Program-made: the position numbers and the translations under genes | NCBI RefSeq assembly: GCF_039522585.1 | Contig: NZ_BAAADR010000012.1 | DNA from: Bisbaumannia salifodinae | Lineage (GTDB): Bacteria > Pseudomonadota > Gammaproteobacteria > Pseudomonadales > Halomonadaceae | Length of the DNA stretch: 64,000 nt | Reading direction: 5' to 3' (one strand) | Part shown: one piece after another, positions 41,442 to 50,969 of the stretch | Position numbering within the stretch: position 1 is the stretch's first letter | How the letters are laid out: each line of letters begins with the position of its first letter | The notes under the pieces: generated by a model | What the model was told of the DNA's origin: nothing | Database searches by the model: none | What the model saw: the letters and a program-made list of their open reading frames with translations, nothing else

Positions 41442-44290
41442 TGTCCATCTCGCTTCTCGCCGCCCCCCGCAGCACGCTATCGCTGCTGACCGCCCTATGG
41501 ATCGGCGTCACCGGGCTGGCCCGGGCCGACTCGCCCGAGCCGGCCATCGCCGAGGTCACCTCGCCCCAGACCAGCCCTCACGACGTGCGGGAGTATCGCC
41601 TGCTGAGCCTGGACAACGGCCTGACCGCGTTGCTGGTGCATGACCCCGAGGCGGACAAGGCCGCCGCCTCCATGAACGTCAGCGTGGGCAGCGCCGACGA
41701 CCCCGAGGACCTGGCGGGGCTGGCCCACTTCCTCGAGCATATGCTCTTCCTGGGCACCGAGCCCTTCCCCGAGGCGGACGCCTACCAGGGCTATATCAAT
41801 CGCCATGGCGGCAGCCACAATGCCTTTACCGCTCCCCATGACACCAACTACTTCTTCGATATCGAGCCCGAGGCGCTGCCCGGTGCCCTGGATCGCTTCA
41901 GCCAGTTCTTTATCGCGCCGCTGTTCAACGCCGACCAACTGGAGAGCGAGCGCAATGTCGTCCACTCGGAGTACCAGGCGCGGATTCGTGACGAGGCCCG
42001 CCGTGAGTTCGATGTGCTCGACCAGTTCCTCAATCCCGAGCACCCGGGCACCGGTTTCTCGGTGGGCAGCCGCGAGACCCTGGCCGCTCCCGCCGAGGGA
42101 GAGCCCGACCTGCGGGAGCGGGTCATCGACTTCTATGAGCGTCACTACGACGCCAACGTGATGCACCTGGCGCTTATCGCGCCCCAGGACCTGGACGCCC
42201 AGGAGGCCCTGGTCCGCGAGCGTTTCGGCGCTATTCGCGACCGCGACCTCGAGGCTCCGCGCATCGACGTCCCCCTGGCCCTCGACGAGCCCCTGCCGAT
42301 GGCGCTGCAGGCCCGGTCGCTGCGCGATCGCCAGCAGGTGCGCTTCCTGTTCCCCATCCCCGACCCCGTCGATGACTACCCCTTCAAGCCGGTGGACTTC
42401 CTGGCCAACCTGCTGGGCCACGAGGGCGAGGGCAGCCTGCTGGCGGCGCTGCGCGAGGCGGGCCTGGCCGACGCCCTCTCCGCCGGCGTGACCCGCAGCG
42501 ATGGCGAGAACGCCCTCTTCGCGGTGACCCTCAGCCTGACCCCGGAGGGCGTCGAGCGCCTCGATACGATACAGGCCAGCCTGTTTGCCGCCATCGCGGG
42601 AATCGCCGAGCGGGGCCTCGAGGCCTGGCGTTACGAGGAGCAGGCCAGCCTGGCGGAGCAGCAGTTCCGTTTCCTGCAACACGGCCCGCCGGTCCGCAGC
42701 GTGACCCACCTGGCCATGAACCTGGCCCACTACCCGGAGGAGGACGCCCTCTATGCCCCCTACCGCATGGGCGAGTTCGATGCCGAGCGCCTGGCCCCCT
42801 ACCTGGAGGCCCTGACGCCGGACAGGCTGATCCGCCTGTATAGCGGCCCCGAGGTAGAGGGCGAGGCGACCTCTCCCTGGTTCCATGCCCCCTACCGGGC
42901 CGAGACGCGGGTCGAGTGGCCCGAGGCAACGCCCCTGGGTGGCCTGGCACTGCCCGAGCCCAACCCCTTTATCGCCCAGGACCTGGAGCTCCTGGGACAC
43001 CAGGATTCGCGTCCCGAGCTGCGCCTGGAGACCCCGGGAGCGCGGCTCTGGCACCAGGCCCATAGCGGTTTCCGCACGCCCCAGGTCGAGTGGCGCTTCA
43101 GCCTCCAGCATCCTGCCGCCAGCGAGTCGCCCCGGGAAGCGGCGCTGACCCAGCTGCTGGCGGGCTGGCTGGACGACAGCCTCAACGAGGTCTTCTACCC
43201 GGCGCGCCTGGCGGGGCATCACTTCGAGGCCTATGCCCACGCCCGCGGCCTGACCCTGAGCTTCTCCGGCTGGCGGGATCGCCAGCCCCTGGTGATGCGC
43301 GAGGCCCTGGCCCAACTGATCGAAGGCGAGATCGCCGAGGAGAGCGTGGCACGGGTCAAGCAGCGCCTGGCCCGGGAGTGGCGCAATGCTCCCCAGGCGG
43401 CCCTCTATCAGCAGGCCAGTCGCACCCTGGGCGAGGCGCTGATTCGCCCCCAGTGGCCGACCGCCGACCTGCTGGAGGCGCTGTCCTCGCTGGACGGCGA
43501 GGCCCTGCACGCCTATCGCCGCGACTTCCTGGATGCCCTGCATATCGAGGCCATGGCCGTCGGCGACCTGGACGCCGCCCTGGCCAGCCAGGAGGCACAG
43601 TTGGTCTTCGATGCCCTGGCGCCGCGCCTGGACGCCGAGGCCATTCCCTCCCTGACACCGCTGGCCGCCCGGCAGCTGCCGCCGCTGCGCCCGGATAGCC
43701 AGCGTCAGGAGTCGCTGCTGCTGCGCTACCTGCAGGGCCCCGACCGCTCCCTGGCCAGCCAGGCGGAGCTGGCGGTACTGGGCCAGCTATTGAGCACGCC
43801 CTTCTATACCCGGCTGCGTACCGAGGAGCAGTTGGGTTATGTGGTCAATGCCGGCTATCGGCCGCTGCTGGATGCCCCGGGCATCGCCCTGCTGGTGCAG
43901 TCGCCGGAGACCGGGAGCCAGGCCATCGGCGAGCGGATCGACGCCTTCCTGGAGACCTTCGATGCCAGCCTGGCAGACCTGGACGACGCGGCCCTGGCCC
44001 CCTATCGCCAGGCGGTGCGCGACCAGTTGCTGGCCCGGGACACCTCCCTCGGCCAGCTCACCGATCGCCTGTGGCGCGGCCTGGCCCTGGGTGACGATAC
44101 CTTCGATCGCCGCGAACGGCTGGCCGCCGAGGTGATGGCGGTGGATGGCGAGCGGCTGCGCCGGGCCTGGCAGGCCCTGCGCCAGCGTGACCCGCTCGAC
44201 GTGGCCTTCGATCCTGGCGACGAGCCCAGCGACGTACTGACCTTGAGCCGCTCCCTGGCCCCATTGCCGGAAGATGGCGCCGAGGAGTAG
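41441..44290 (+). CDS. M16 family metallopeptidase, protease III (pitrilysin)-like
   Basis: A 949-residue zinc protease with a signal peptide (about residues 1-30, ending ARA). The inverted zinc motif HFLEH lies near residue 93 and the downstream glutamate in ESERNVVHSEYQ near 172. Length and the NAFTAPHDTNYFFD stretch match insulinase/pitrilysin single-chain proteases. The C-terminal half keeps the non-catalytic M16 repeat (RTEEQLGYVVNAG). Probably periplasmic. Coupled to the SRAP gene by a TAATG overlap. Confidence 0.92.
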   Translation: MSISLLAAPRSTLSLLTALWIGVTGLARADSPEPAIAEVTSPQTSPHDVREYRLLSLDNGLTALLVHDPEADKAAASMNVSVGSADDPEDLAGLAHFLEHMLFLGTEPFPEADAYQGYINRHGGSHNAFTAPHDTNYFFDIEPEALPGALDRFSQFFIAPLFNADQLESERNVVHSEYQARIRDEARREFDVLDQFLNPEHPGTGFSVGSRETLAAPAEGEPDLRERVIDFYERHYDANVMHLALIAPQDLDAQEALVRERFGAIRDRDLEAPRIDVPLALDEPLPMALQARSLRDRQQVRFLFPIPDPVDDYPFKPVDFLANLLGHEGEGSLLAALREAGLADALSAGVTRSDGENALFAVTLSLTPEGVERLDTIQASLFAAIAGIAERGLEAWRYEEQASLAEQQFRFLQHGPPVRSVTHLAMNLAHYPEEDALYAPYRMGEFDAERLAPYLEALTPDRLIRLYSGPEVEGEATSPWFHAPYRAETRVEWPEATPLGGLALPEPNPFIAQDLELLGHQDSRPELRLETPGARLWHQAHSGFRTPQVEWRFSLQHPAASESPREAALTQLLAGWLDDSLNEVFYPARLAGHHFEAYAHARGLTLSFSGWRDRQPLVMREALAQLIEGEIAEESVARVKQRLAREWRNAPQAALYQQASRTLGEALIRPQWPTADLLEALSSLDGEALHAYRRDFLDALHIEAMAVGDLDAALASQEAQLVFDALAPRLDAEAIPSLTPLAARQLPPLRPDSQRQESLLLRYLQGPDRSLASQAELAVLGQLLSTPFYTRLRTEEQLGYVVNAGYRPLLDAPGIALLVQSPETGSQAIGERIDAFLETFDASLADLDDAALAPYRQAVRDQLLARDTSLGQLTDRLWRGLALGDDTFDRRERLAAEVMAVDGERLRRAWQALRQRDPLDVAFDPGDEPSDVLTLSRSLAPLPEDGAEE

Positions 44291-44297
44291 CAAGAAA

Positions 44298-44333
44298 AAC
44301 GCCCGACCCGGGAGCTCTCCCGGGTCGGGCGTT
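44298..44333. terminator. bidirectional terminator between the M16 protease and sbcB
   Basis: A 17-bp inverted repeat (44298-44314 with 44317-44333), rich in GC, flanked by A-run on the left and GTTGTT on the right, between convergent genes. Confidence 0.85.
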
Positions 44334-44351
44334 GTTGGTTGCCCCCGCTCC

Positions 44352-45842
44352 CTAGTCGAAGGCCTGGGGCGGCACGATCGCCTCCACATGCATCACCAGC
44401 TCCTCGAGGATCTGGCGCTGACGGTCGTCCAGGCTGACCTGATTGAGCCGCTCGATCTCCCGGGCAAAGCCCTGCAGGGTCAGGCCACCGAGGCGCGCAT
44501 CGTTCATGCGGTTCCAGCGATAGGCCTCCCACTGGGCCTGCTCCTCGCCGCTCAGGGTCTCCGGGTAACTCCGCGCCCGATAGCGAAACAGCATCTCCTC
44601 CAGGCGCGGATCCTGGAAGGCGAAGCGCGCCGCCACCAGGTCCCAGGGGTCGCTGTCCCGCACCCGCTGCATCTGCTGGCGGTCGGCGGGGGAGAAGAAG
44701 CCCCCGGAGTAGAGCATCAGATCGGGATCCCGAGGCCCCTCCGGCGGTGCCTCGGCGAATACCTGGGCCGCCTTGCGGGCCGCCTCCGGCGCCTCGTGGA
44801 GGCGCTTCCAGTGGCGCCGACAGGCCGCCAGGTCGAGCCCCATGCCCTCGACGATATCGCCATAGTCACCGGCCCGGGGCCCATTGACGTCCTTGAGGAA
44901 GCTCACCGGCATGATCACCGGGCTGCGATTGATATGGATCACCTTGAGGGGCACCCGGGCCGTGCCTTCCGCCAGCTCGTCGGCGGCCACGAAGACCCGC
45001 TCGCGAATCGCCTCCGGGCTCAGCGTCAGCAGCGGCTCCGGATCCTCCGCCAGGTCATAGACGATCACCCCGTTGGGGTTGCTGGGATGCTCCGCCAGGG
45101 GCATCACCAGGGCCGCGCAGGCGCGGCTGGCCGGGTAGCGCTGGGAGATATGCAGCAGCGGCTTGCGGGACGCCAGGTCGAGGCGGCGCGCCACCTCGCG
45201 CTTGTTGCGCAGCCCCAGCAGATAGTCGAAGAGGCGCCCATTGCACTCCCGCAACAGCCGCGCCAGGGCGATGGTGGCGCGCACATCCACCAGGGCGTCA
45301 TGGGCCCCGGCATGCTCGATGCCGTTGGCGGCGGTGAGGTCCTCGAGGCGGAAGCTGGGGGTACCATCCTCGCGCTTCGGCCACTCGATCCCCTCCGGGC
45401 GCAGGGCGTGGAAGGCGCGCACCACGTCGATCAGATCCCAGCGGGAGTTGCCGTTCTGCCACTCCCGGGCATAGGGGTCGAGCAGGTTGCGGTAGAAGAG
45501 GTGGCGGCTGACCTCGTCATCGAAGCGCAGGCTGTTGTAACCCACCGCACAGGTGCCCGGCTCGCTCATGGCGGCATTGACCCGGCCGGCGAACTCCGCC
45601 TCGGGCAGGCCACGACGCTGTGCCGTCTGGGGCGTGATGCCGGTGATCAGGCAGGCCTGGGGGTGGGGCAGGTAATCGTCCGCCGGCTTGCAGTAGAGGG
45701 TCAGCGGCTCGCCGATCTCGTTGAGCTCGGCATCGGTGCGGATGGCGGCGAACTGGGAAGGGCGATCCAGGCGCGGATCGGCCCCGAAGGTCTCGTAGTC
45801 ATGCCAAAGAAAGGTGCGCGGTGCGGCGACGGACTGCGCCAT
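44352..45842 (-). CDS. sbcB: exodeoxyribonuclease I
   Basis: A 496-residue 3'-5' single-strand exonuclease. The DEDD exonuclease core shows WHDYETFG (Exo I, residues 13-20), GYNSLRFDDEV (Exo II) and GAHDALVDVRATIAL (Exo III, His-x4-Asp); the C-terminal ExoI-specific SH3-like and helical domains complete the usual length. No sbcD or sbcC neighbours. Confidence 0.96.
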   Translation of the reverse strand: MAQSVAAPRTFLWHDYETFGADPRLDRPSQFAAIRTDAELNEIGEPLTLYCKPADDYLPHPQACLITGITPQTAQRRGLPEAEFAGRVNAAMSEPGTCAVGYNSLRFDDEVSRHLFYRNLLDPYAREWQNGNSRWDLIDVVRAFHALRPEGIEWPKREDGTPSFRLEDLTAANGIEHAGAHDALVDVRATIALARLLRECNGRLFDYLLGLRNKREVARRLDLASRKPLLHISQRYPASRACAALVMPLAEHPSNPNGVIVYDLAEDPEPLLTLSPEAIRERVFVAADELAEGTARVPLKVIHINRSPVIMPVSFLKDVNGPRAGDYGDIVEGMGLDLAACRRHWKRLHEAPEAARKAAQVFAEAPPEGPRDPDLMLYSGGFFSPADRQQMQRVRDSDPWDLVAARFAFQDPRLEEMLFRYRARSYPETLSGEEQAQWEAYRWNRMNDARLGGLTLQGFAREIERLNQVSLDDRQRQILEELVMHVEAIVPPQAFD

Positions 45843-45949
45843 GGACGATCTCCAGACAGGGCCGAAATAAGGCCCAGCCTAGCATAGACACCCGCCGGGC
45901 TCAGCCCATGGCCACCCGGCAACGGGACTCTCGCGGCCAACCGCTATGG

Positions 45950-46030
45950 CTAGCCCTTGGCCAGAATGACATTCAGCTCGAGAATCGGGCCGTCGTCATC
46001 CTGGGTCGAAACCAGAGCAGGCTGATATGG
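45950..46030 (-). pseudogene. duplicated, decayed 3' end of minE
   Basis: 45950-46000 repeats the last 17 codons of minE (46031-46085) at about 80 percent identity with an offset of 81 bp; on the minus strand it reads DDDGPILELNVILAKG then TAG, against DDDCSILELNVTLPKG then TGA in minE. Similarity resumes around 46021-46028 (GCTGATAT) after a short insertion. It looks like an old tandem duplication of the gene end. No start codon or ribosome-binding site belongs to it. Confidence 0.75.
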
Positions 46031-46282
46031 TCAGCCCTTGGGCAAGGTCACGTTCAGCTCGAGAATCGAGCAGTCGTCATCTTTATCCAAGCTGATATTG
46101 ATCGCGTCCCGATCGACCTTGACGTAGCGGCGAATCACCTCCAGCAGCTCTCGCTCCAGCATCGGCATATAGTCCGGCTGATCGCGCTGGCCACGCTGGT
46201 GAGCGACGATGATCTGCAGTCGCTCCTTGGCTACCGAGGCACTCTTCTTGCGTTCACCACGGAAAAAATCCAGGAGTTTCAA
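46031..46282 (-). CDS. minE: cell division topological specificity factor MinE
   Basis: An 83-residue protein: N-terminal MKLLDFFRGERKKSASVAKERLQIIVAHQR, membrane-targeting and MinD-contact region, then the topological-specificity domain. Overlaps the minD stop by 4 bases. Last gene of minC-minD-minE; downstream lies a partial copy of its own 3' end. Confidence 0.97.
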   Translation of the reverse strand: MKLLDFFRGERKKSASVAKERLQIIVAHQRGQRDQPDYMPMLERELLEVIRRYVKVDRDAINISLDKDDDCSILELNVTLPKG

Positions 46283-47097
46283 CGGCGACCTCCTCCGAAC
46301 ATACGGCTCAACAGCCCCTTCTTCTGAGTTTCATGGAAGCGCAGCGGGACTTCCTCGCCCAACAGCCGGGAGACCGTATCGGTGTAGGCCAGGCCGGCAT
46401 CGCTCTTCTGATCGTGGACCACCGGGATGCCCTGGTTGGAGGCCCGCAGCACCGCCTCGGACTCGGGAATCAGGCCGATCAGGTCGATGGCCAGGATCTC
46501 GCGGATATCCTCCAGGGTCAGCATATCGCCATAATCGACCCGCTCCGGGTTATAGCGGGTGATCAGCAGATGCTCCTTGACCGGCTCCTCGCCCCGTTCG
46601 GCGCGGCGGGTCTTGGCCGCCAACAGGCCGAGGATGCGATCGGAGTCACGCACCGAAGAGACCTCGGGATTGGTCACCACGATGGCCTCGTCGGCGAAGT
46701 ACATGGCCAGCTGGGCACCCCGCTCGATGCCCGCGGGGGAGTCGCAGAGGATATAGTCGAAGTCGCTGGAGAGGGTCTCCAGCACCTTCTCCACGCCCTC
46801 CGGGGTCAGGGCATCCTTGTCGCGGGTCTGGGAGGCCGGCAGGATGTGCAGGTTGTCGACCCGCTTGTCACGGATCAATGCCTGGGCCAGGCCCGCCTCT
46901 CCCTGAATCACATTGACCAGGTCATAAACGACGCGGCGCTCACAGCCCATGATCAGGTCGAGGTTGCGCAGCCCCACATCGAAATCGATTACCACCGTCT
47001 TGTTGCCTCGCAGGGCGAGGCCGGTGGCAATGGCCGCGGCGCTGGTGGTCTTGCCGACCCCGCCCTTGCCTGAGGTCACTACAATGATCTTGGCCAA
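46279..47097 (-). CDS. minD: septum site-determining ATPase MinD
   Basis: A 272-residue deviant-Walker ATPase (GKGGVGKTT near residue 10; DFDVGLRNLD) with the C-terminal amphipathic membrane helix GLLSRMFGGGRR. The start is TTG at 47097 (MAKIIVVTSGKGG) with AGGAAG upstream, rather than the ATG 16 codons earlier, whose extra residues are not found in MinD. minE overlaps its end. Confidence 0.97.
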   Translation of the reverse strand: MAKIIVVTSGKGGVGKTTSAAAIATGLALRGNKTVVIDFDVGLRNLDLIMGCERRVVYDLVNVIQGEAGLAQALIRDKRVDNLHILPASQTRDKDALTPEGVEKVLETLSSDFDYILCDSPAGIERGAQLAMYFADEAIVVTNPEVSSVRDSDRILGLLAAKTRRAERGEEPVKEHLLITRYNPERVDYGDMLTLEDIREILAIDLIGLIPESEAVLRASNQGIPVVHDQKSDAGLAYTDTVSRLLGEEVPLRFHETQKKGLLSRMFGGGRR

Positions 47098-47162
47098 GTT
47101 ACGCTTCCTGTTGCAGATTAGGTTCCCGATTGGCTCGCCATCCACTCTGACATCGCCTGACG

Positions 47163-47900
47163 TCAGCTCAGGGCGGCGATCGCCAGTTGATCATCGCTGA
47201 GATGCACTTCCACGGCGGTGCCCAGCAGGTGCGGGTCGATATCCTCGAGCCGCTTGTAGCTACCCGCCACCGACAGCAGTTCGGCATGCAGCTCGCGGCA
47301 GTAGATGCCCGCCGCGGCGTTACCATGGATGCCCGCCAGGGCGCGACCCCGCAGGGCGCCATAGACATGTACGCTGCCGGCGGCCAACACCTCGGCACCG
47401 GCATTGACCGCCCCGATCACCACCAGGTCGCCTTCCTGGGCGCTGACCTGCTGGCCCGAGCGTACCGTGCCGCGGTAGATTCGCCCCACCGGGAGGGACG
47501 CACCGCCTTCGACGGGAGCCGGCTCGGCGACCTCGGGCTCACTGGCGGGGACGCTCTCCAGCGGCCGGCCGCGCGCTTCCTGGGGCGGAAACCAGCCCAG
47601 CCCCAGGGCCCAGGCCGATTGCTTGACCGGATCGCTGCCGCCGCGCACCGCCACCGGCAGCAGCTTGTGGGCACGACATACCGCACAGATACGCTCCAGG
47701 GCCAGATGCGGCTCCTCGAGCCGCTCCACGCTGAGCACCACCGGGGTGTGCTGGAAAAAGGCCGGGGACTGGCTGAGTTTCCCCGCCAACTGCTCACGAA
47801 TGTGTTCAGGGTCGGCACTGGTCAGCTCCATGACCGTCATGGGCAGCATGCCCCCCTTGAAGGAAAAGGCCAGGCTGGCCCGATCCGCCTTCAGACTCAT
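47163..47900 (-). CDS. minC: septum site-determining protein MinC
   Basis: A 245-residue FtsZ inhibitor. The N-terminal MinC_N domain (residues 1-110, RASLAFSFKGGMLPMTVMEL) is joined by an acidic/Pro linker (about 115-140) to the right-handed beta-helix MinC_C domain (IYRGTVRSGQQVSAQEGDLVVIG, GAEVLAAGSVHVYG). Start at MSLKADRAS. Divergent from the DUF349 gene. Confidence 0.96.
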   Translation of the reverse strand: MSLKADRASLAFSFKGGMLPMTVMELTSADPEHIREQLAGKLSQSPAFFQHTPVVLSVERLEEPHLALERICAVCRAHKLLPVAVRGGSDPVKQSAWALGLGWFPPQEARGRPLESVPASEPEVAEPAPVEGGASLPVGRIYRGTVRSGQQVSAQEGDLVVIGAVNAGAEVLAAGSVHVYGALRGRALAGIHGNAAAGIYCRELHAELLSVAGSYKRLEDIDPHLLGTAVEVHLSDDQLAIAALS

Positions 47901-48115
47901 CGCCGGACTCCGCATCGGATAATGGGAGTAAAGCTAAGCGAGTGCGCCGAGTCCTGCAACCGATGATCTCCACGCAATCCGTCGGCAAGCCGCCAAGCCG
48001 TTGGTGCGAGGAGACTTTCGCCGTGACATATCGCATGCTTAGATTAAGTGACATTGCCCCTTGATGCGTTGCGGCCTCCTGGCCGCGACCGACTCGTTCA
48101 GGAACCCCACCCATT

Positions 48116-50905
48116 ATGTCAGGATGGATTGCTTCGGGTTGGCTGCGCCGCTGGCTGGCGCCACGCTGGCAGCATCCGGACCCCGAGATACGCCGCCAGG
48201 CCGCCCTCAGGCTGGAGCCCGGCAAGGATGCCGAACATCGGCAACTGGCGCGACTGGCGCGCGACCCGGATGCCGGCGTGCGGCAGGCCGCCCTATCGCG
48301 CCTCGTTGCCCCTCGCCCCTTGCTCGCCTGGCTGGGCGACGAGGCCGCCAGCCAGGAGCTGCGCCACCGCCTGGTGGAGCTACTGAGCGGTCGCGATGGC
48401 GACCTCCCCCTGGCCGAACGCCTGCCCCTGGTCGAGACCCTCGAGGATGCCGACCTGCTGGAGGCCCTGGCGCTCGAGGGGGATAACCAGCAATTGCGTC
48501 TGGCCGCCCTGGCGCGAATCGACGACGAAGCCCGACTGATTCGCCAGGCCTGCGACAACGGCATCGCCGGCGTGCGGCGTGCCGCCGCCGAGCGCATCAC
48601 CAGCGAGGCCGGACTGACACGCCTGGCCCGAGAGGCCCGGCGTGACAAGCAGGTGGCCCGTCAGGCGCGCAAGGCACTGGCCGCCTTGCGCGCCAATGAG
48701 AGCCAGGCGCGGGAGGCCCTGGCCGCCCGGGAGCGACTGCTGGAGACCGTCGAGCAGCAGGCCCAGGCGCCCTGGGAGCCCCTCTTCGGCGGACGCTTCC
48801 GCCACCTGCAGCGGGAATGGGAAGCCCTCCAGTCACCCCCCAGCCGGGCCCAGGAGCTGCGCTACCAGGAGGCCTGCCTACGTTGCCGCAAGATCCTCAG
48901 CGACCATGAGGCACGCCATCAGGCGCATCAAGCCGCCACTCAGCGTCAGGCCGACGCAGACCAGGTCCGTCGCGAGCTGGTCGAGGCCTTGGAAGAGAGC
49001 CTTTCGGCCCTCCAGCGCAGCGACCTGCTGACCGCCCAGGATATCGCCAGCCTGCAGTCCCAGAAGCGCCTGCTGGCGACCCGCTGGCAGGCCCTCTCCG
49101 ATCAGCATGTCCCGGACGCCGATCTGCGCCGCCGCTACGACCAGGCGCTGAGCGACTATGACACCATCACCCAGGCCTGGGAGGGGCTTCGAGGGCCGAC
49201 CGCCGCCATCGAGGAGGCGCTGACCCAGGCCGACCCGGCGGCCCTGGCCGCGGCCCTGGCCGACTGTCCCTGGCCCGACCACCTCCCCCCCACGCCGCTG
49301 CTCAAGCGCGCCCGCGCCGCCCTCGAGCGAAGCGACGCCGCCGAGGCGGACCAACAGCCTTCCCTCGCCTGGCTCGACAAGGAACTGGACGAGTTGCAGC
49401 ACCTGCTGGAGCGGGGCGCCTTCAAGGGCGCCAGCCGGCTGCACCAGAGCCTGCGTCACCGCCTGGAAGGCGTTTCCGGGGAGGCCTACGCCCCCGCCCT
49501 GGCACGCTTCAGGCGACTCGCTGCCCAGCTCGCGGAACTGCGCGACTGGCGTGGCTTCGTGGCCGGCCCCAAACGCGATCAGCTCTGCCAGGCCATCGAG
49601 GCCCTGGCCGAGGAGACGCAACTCGGTGATCGCGAGCTGGACCACCAGCATCGCCGCCTGGTCAAGGAGTGGAAGGAACTGGGTAGCGCCGCCGCCACCC
49701 GTGATCTCGCCGAGCGCTTCCGGGCCGCCTCGGATCGCATCCATGAGCGCCTGGCACCCTGGAAGTCGGCGCGTCAGGCCGAGCGCCAGCGCCACCTGGA
49801 GGCCCGCGAGGCCCTCTGCGAGCAACTCGAAGCCCTGCTGGCGCACCCCGACCCGGCGGCGGATCCGGATGCCCTGCGCGAGATCCGTGACCGGGCCCGG
49901 GAACAGTGGCGCCACCATTCGCCGGTGCCCCGGGAACAGGCCGAGAGCATCGGACGGCGCTTCGGGCGTATCCGCCATGACCTGCAGGGGCTGATCGACC
50001 GCCGCGCCCAGGAGATCGCCGGCGCCAAGCGCGAGCTGATCGACGCCGCCCGGGAGCTGCTCGATGACGCGGCCCCCATCGATCGCCGCACCACCGAGGC
50101 CAAGCGCCTGCAGCAACGCTGGCGGAGCCTGGGCCGGGCCCCCAAGGGCGAGGAGCAGATCCTGTGGCGGGAATTCCGCGGCCTCTGCGACCAACTCTTC
50201 GCCCACCGGGAGGCGGAGCGAGACGACCTCGCCCGGCGCGCCAAGGCGCGCCTGGATACCATGCAGACGCTGATCGACCGCCTCGATGCCTGGCAGCCCC
50301 AGGTCAGCGGCGATGCCGAGACCCTGGACCGGGCCATCGCCGAGGCCGAGGCCCTGGAGCCGCTCCCCTCGGGACGACGCAGCGAAGGCATGCGCCGACG
50401 CTGGAGCGGTATCGTGCGCGCCCGCCGCGAGCGCCTGCTGCGCCTGGCGGTCAGCGAAGAGGTGGCGCGCTGGCAGGCCCTGCGCCCACTGCTGGATGCC
50501 CACCTGGCGGCGGATGCCCAGGCCCTCGCCGGCGAGTCATCGGCCGAGGTGCCCGAGCCGGCAACCCTGGAAGGCGATATGCGCCAGGCCCATGAGCGCC
50601 GCAATGCCGCCCGCCGCCAGCCCTCCTCTACCCAGGAGGTGGAGGAGCAACTGATCCGCCTGCGGGTACATCTGGCCCTACTGGCCGGCGAGCCGGTGGG
50701 GCAGCAGGACGAGCCGTTGCGCCTGGCGATCCAGGTGGAACGCCTCAACGAGGGGCGCGGCCGCGAGCTCTCCCGGGCCGAGGAGGTGCATGCCGTGCTC
50801 CGGGAGCTGCTCGCCACCGGCCCGATCCCCGCCGAGCTCTGGGCCCGGGAGGTCCATGACCTCGATACCCTGCTGGCCCGGCTGTGGCACCTGCCCCCTC
50901 CTTGA
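48116..50905 (+). CDS. DUF349-domain protein with N-terminal HEAT-like repeats
   Basis: A 929-residue, almost wholly alpha-helical, highly charged protein. Residues of about 15-200 contain HEAT-like helical repeats (DPEIRRQAALRLEPG, DAGVRQAALSRLV); the remainder carries several DUF349-type units (WREFRGLCDQLFAHREAERD, FRAASDRIHERLAPW). No signal peptide or membrane segment. DUF349 proteins are widespread in Pseudomonas-like bacteria beside minC; their function is not established, though links to stress tolerance have been proposed. Ends at a bidirectional terminator. Confidence 0.85.
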   Translation: MSGWIASGWLRRWLAPRWQHPDPEIRRQAALRLEPGKDAEHRQLARLARDPDAGVRQAALSRLVAPRPLLAWLGDEAASQELRHRLVELLSGRDGDLPLAERLPLVETLEDADLLEALALEGDNQQLRLAALARIDDEARLIRQACDNGIAGVRRAAAERITSEAGLTRLAREARRDKQVARQARKALAALRANESQAREALAARERLLETVEQQAQAPWEPLFGGRFRHLQREWEALQSPPSRAQELRYQEACLRCRKILSDHEARHQAHQAATQRQADADQVRRELVEALEESLSALQRSDLLTAQDIASLQSQKRLLATRWQALSDQHVPDADLRRRYDQALSDYDTITQAWEGLRGPTAAIEEALTQADPAALAAALADCPWPDHLPPTPLLKRARAALERSDAAEADQQPSLAWLDKELDELQHLLERGAFKGASRLHQSLRHRLEGVSGEAYAPALARFRRLAAQLAELRDWRGFVAGPKRDQLCQAIEALAEETQLGDRELDHQHRRLVKEWKELGSAAATRDLAERFRAASDRIHERLAPWKSARQAERQRHLEAREALCEQLEALLAHPDPAADPDALREIRDRAREQWRHHSPVPREQAESIGRRFGRIRHDLQGLIDRRAQEIAGAKRELIDAARELLDDAAPIDRRTTEAKRLQQRWRSLGRAPKGEEQILWREFRGLCDQLFAHREAERDDLARRAKARLDTMQTLIDRLDAWQPQVSGDAETLDRAIAEAEALEPLPSGRRSEGMRRRWSGIVRARRERLLRLAVSEEVARWQALRPLLDAHLAADAQALAGESSAEVPEPATLEGDMRQAHERRNAARRQPSSTQEVEEQLIRLRVHLALLAGEPVGQQDEPLRLAIQVERLNEGRGRELSRAEEVHAVLRELLATGPIPAELWAREVHDLDTLLARLWHLPPP

Positions 50906-50917
50906 ATGCTCCCAACG

Positions 50918-50947
50918 CAAAACGCGAGGCCTGGGCCTCGCGTTTTG
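50918..50947. terminator. bidirectional terminator between the DUF349 gene and phaB
   Basis: CAAAACGCGAGGCC (50918-50931) pairs with GGCCTCGCGTTTTG (50934-50947), with A-run and T-run on the outer edges, between convergent genes. Confidence 0.9.
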
Positions 50948-50969
50948 TTGACGATCGCCAGCCGGCGAT

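Noticed and set aside
41495..43543. 682-codon minus-strand frame opposite the M16 protease
   Set aside because: Shadow of the protease gene, with no motif of its own.
47901..48115. Possible small RNA or peptide between minC and the DUF349 gene
   Set aside because: Only a divergent-promoter region is apparent; no hairpin with T-run and no start with ribosome-binding site.
48878..50503. 541-codon minus-strand frame opposite the DUF349 gene
   Set aside because: Composition typical of antisense frames in this genome; the plus-strand frame has proper codon bias and family similarity.
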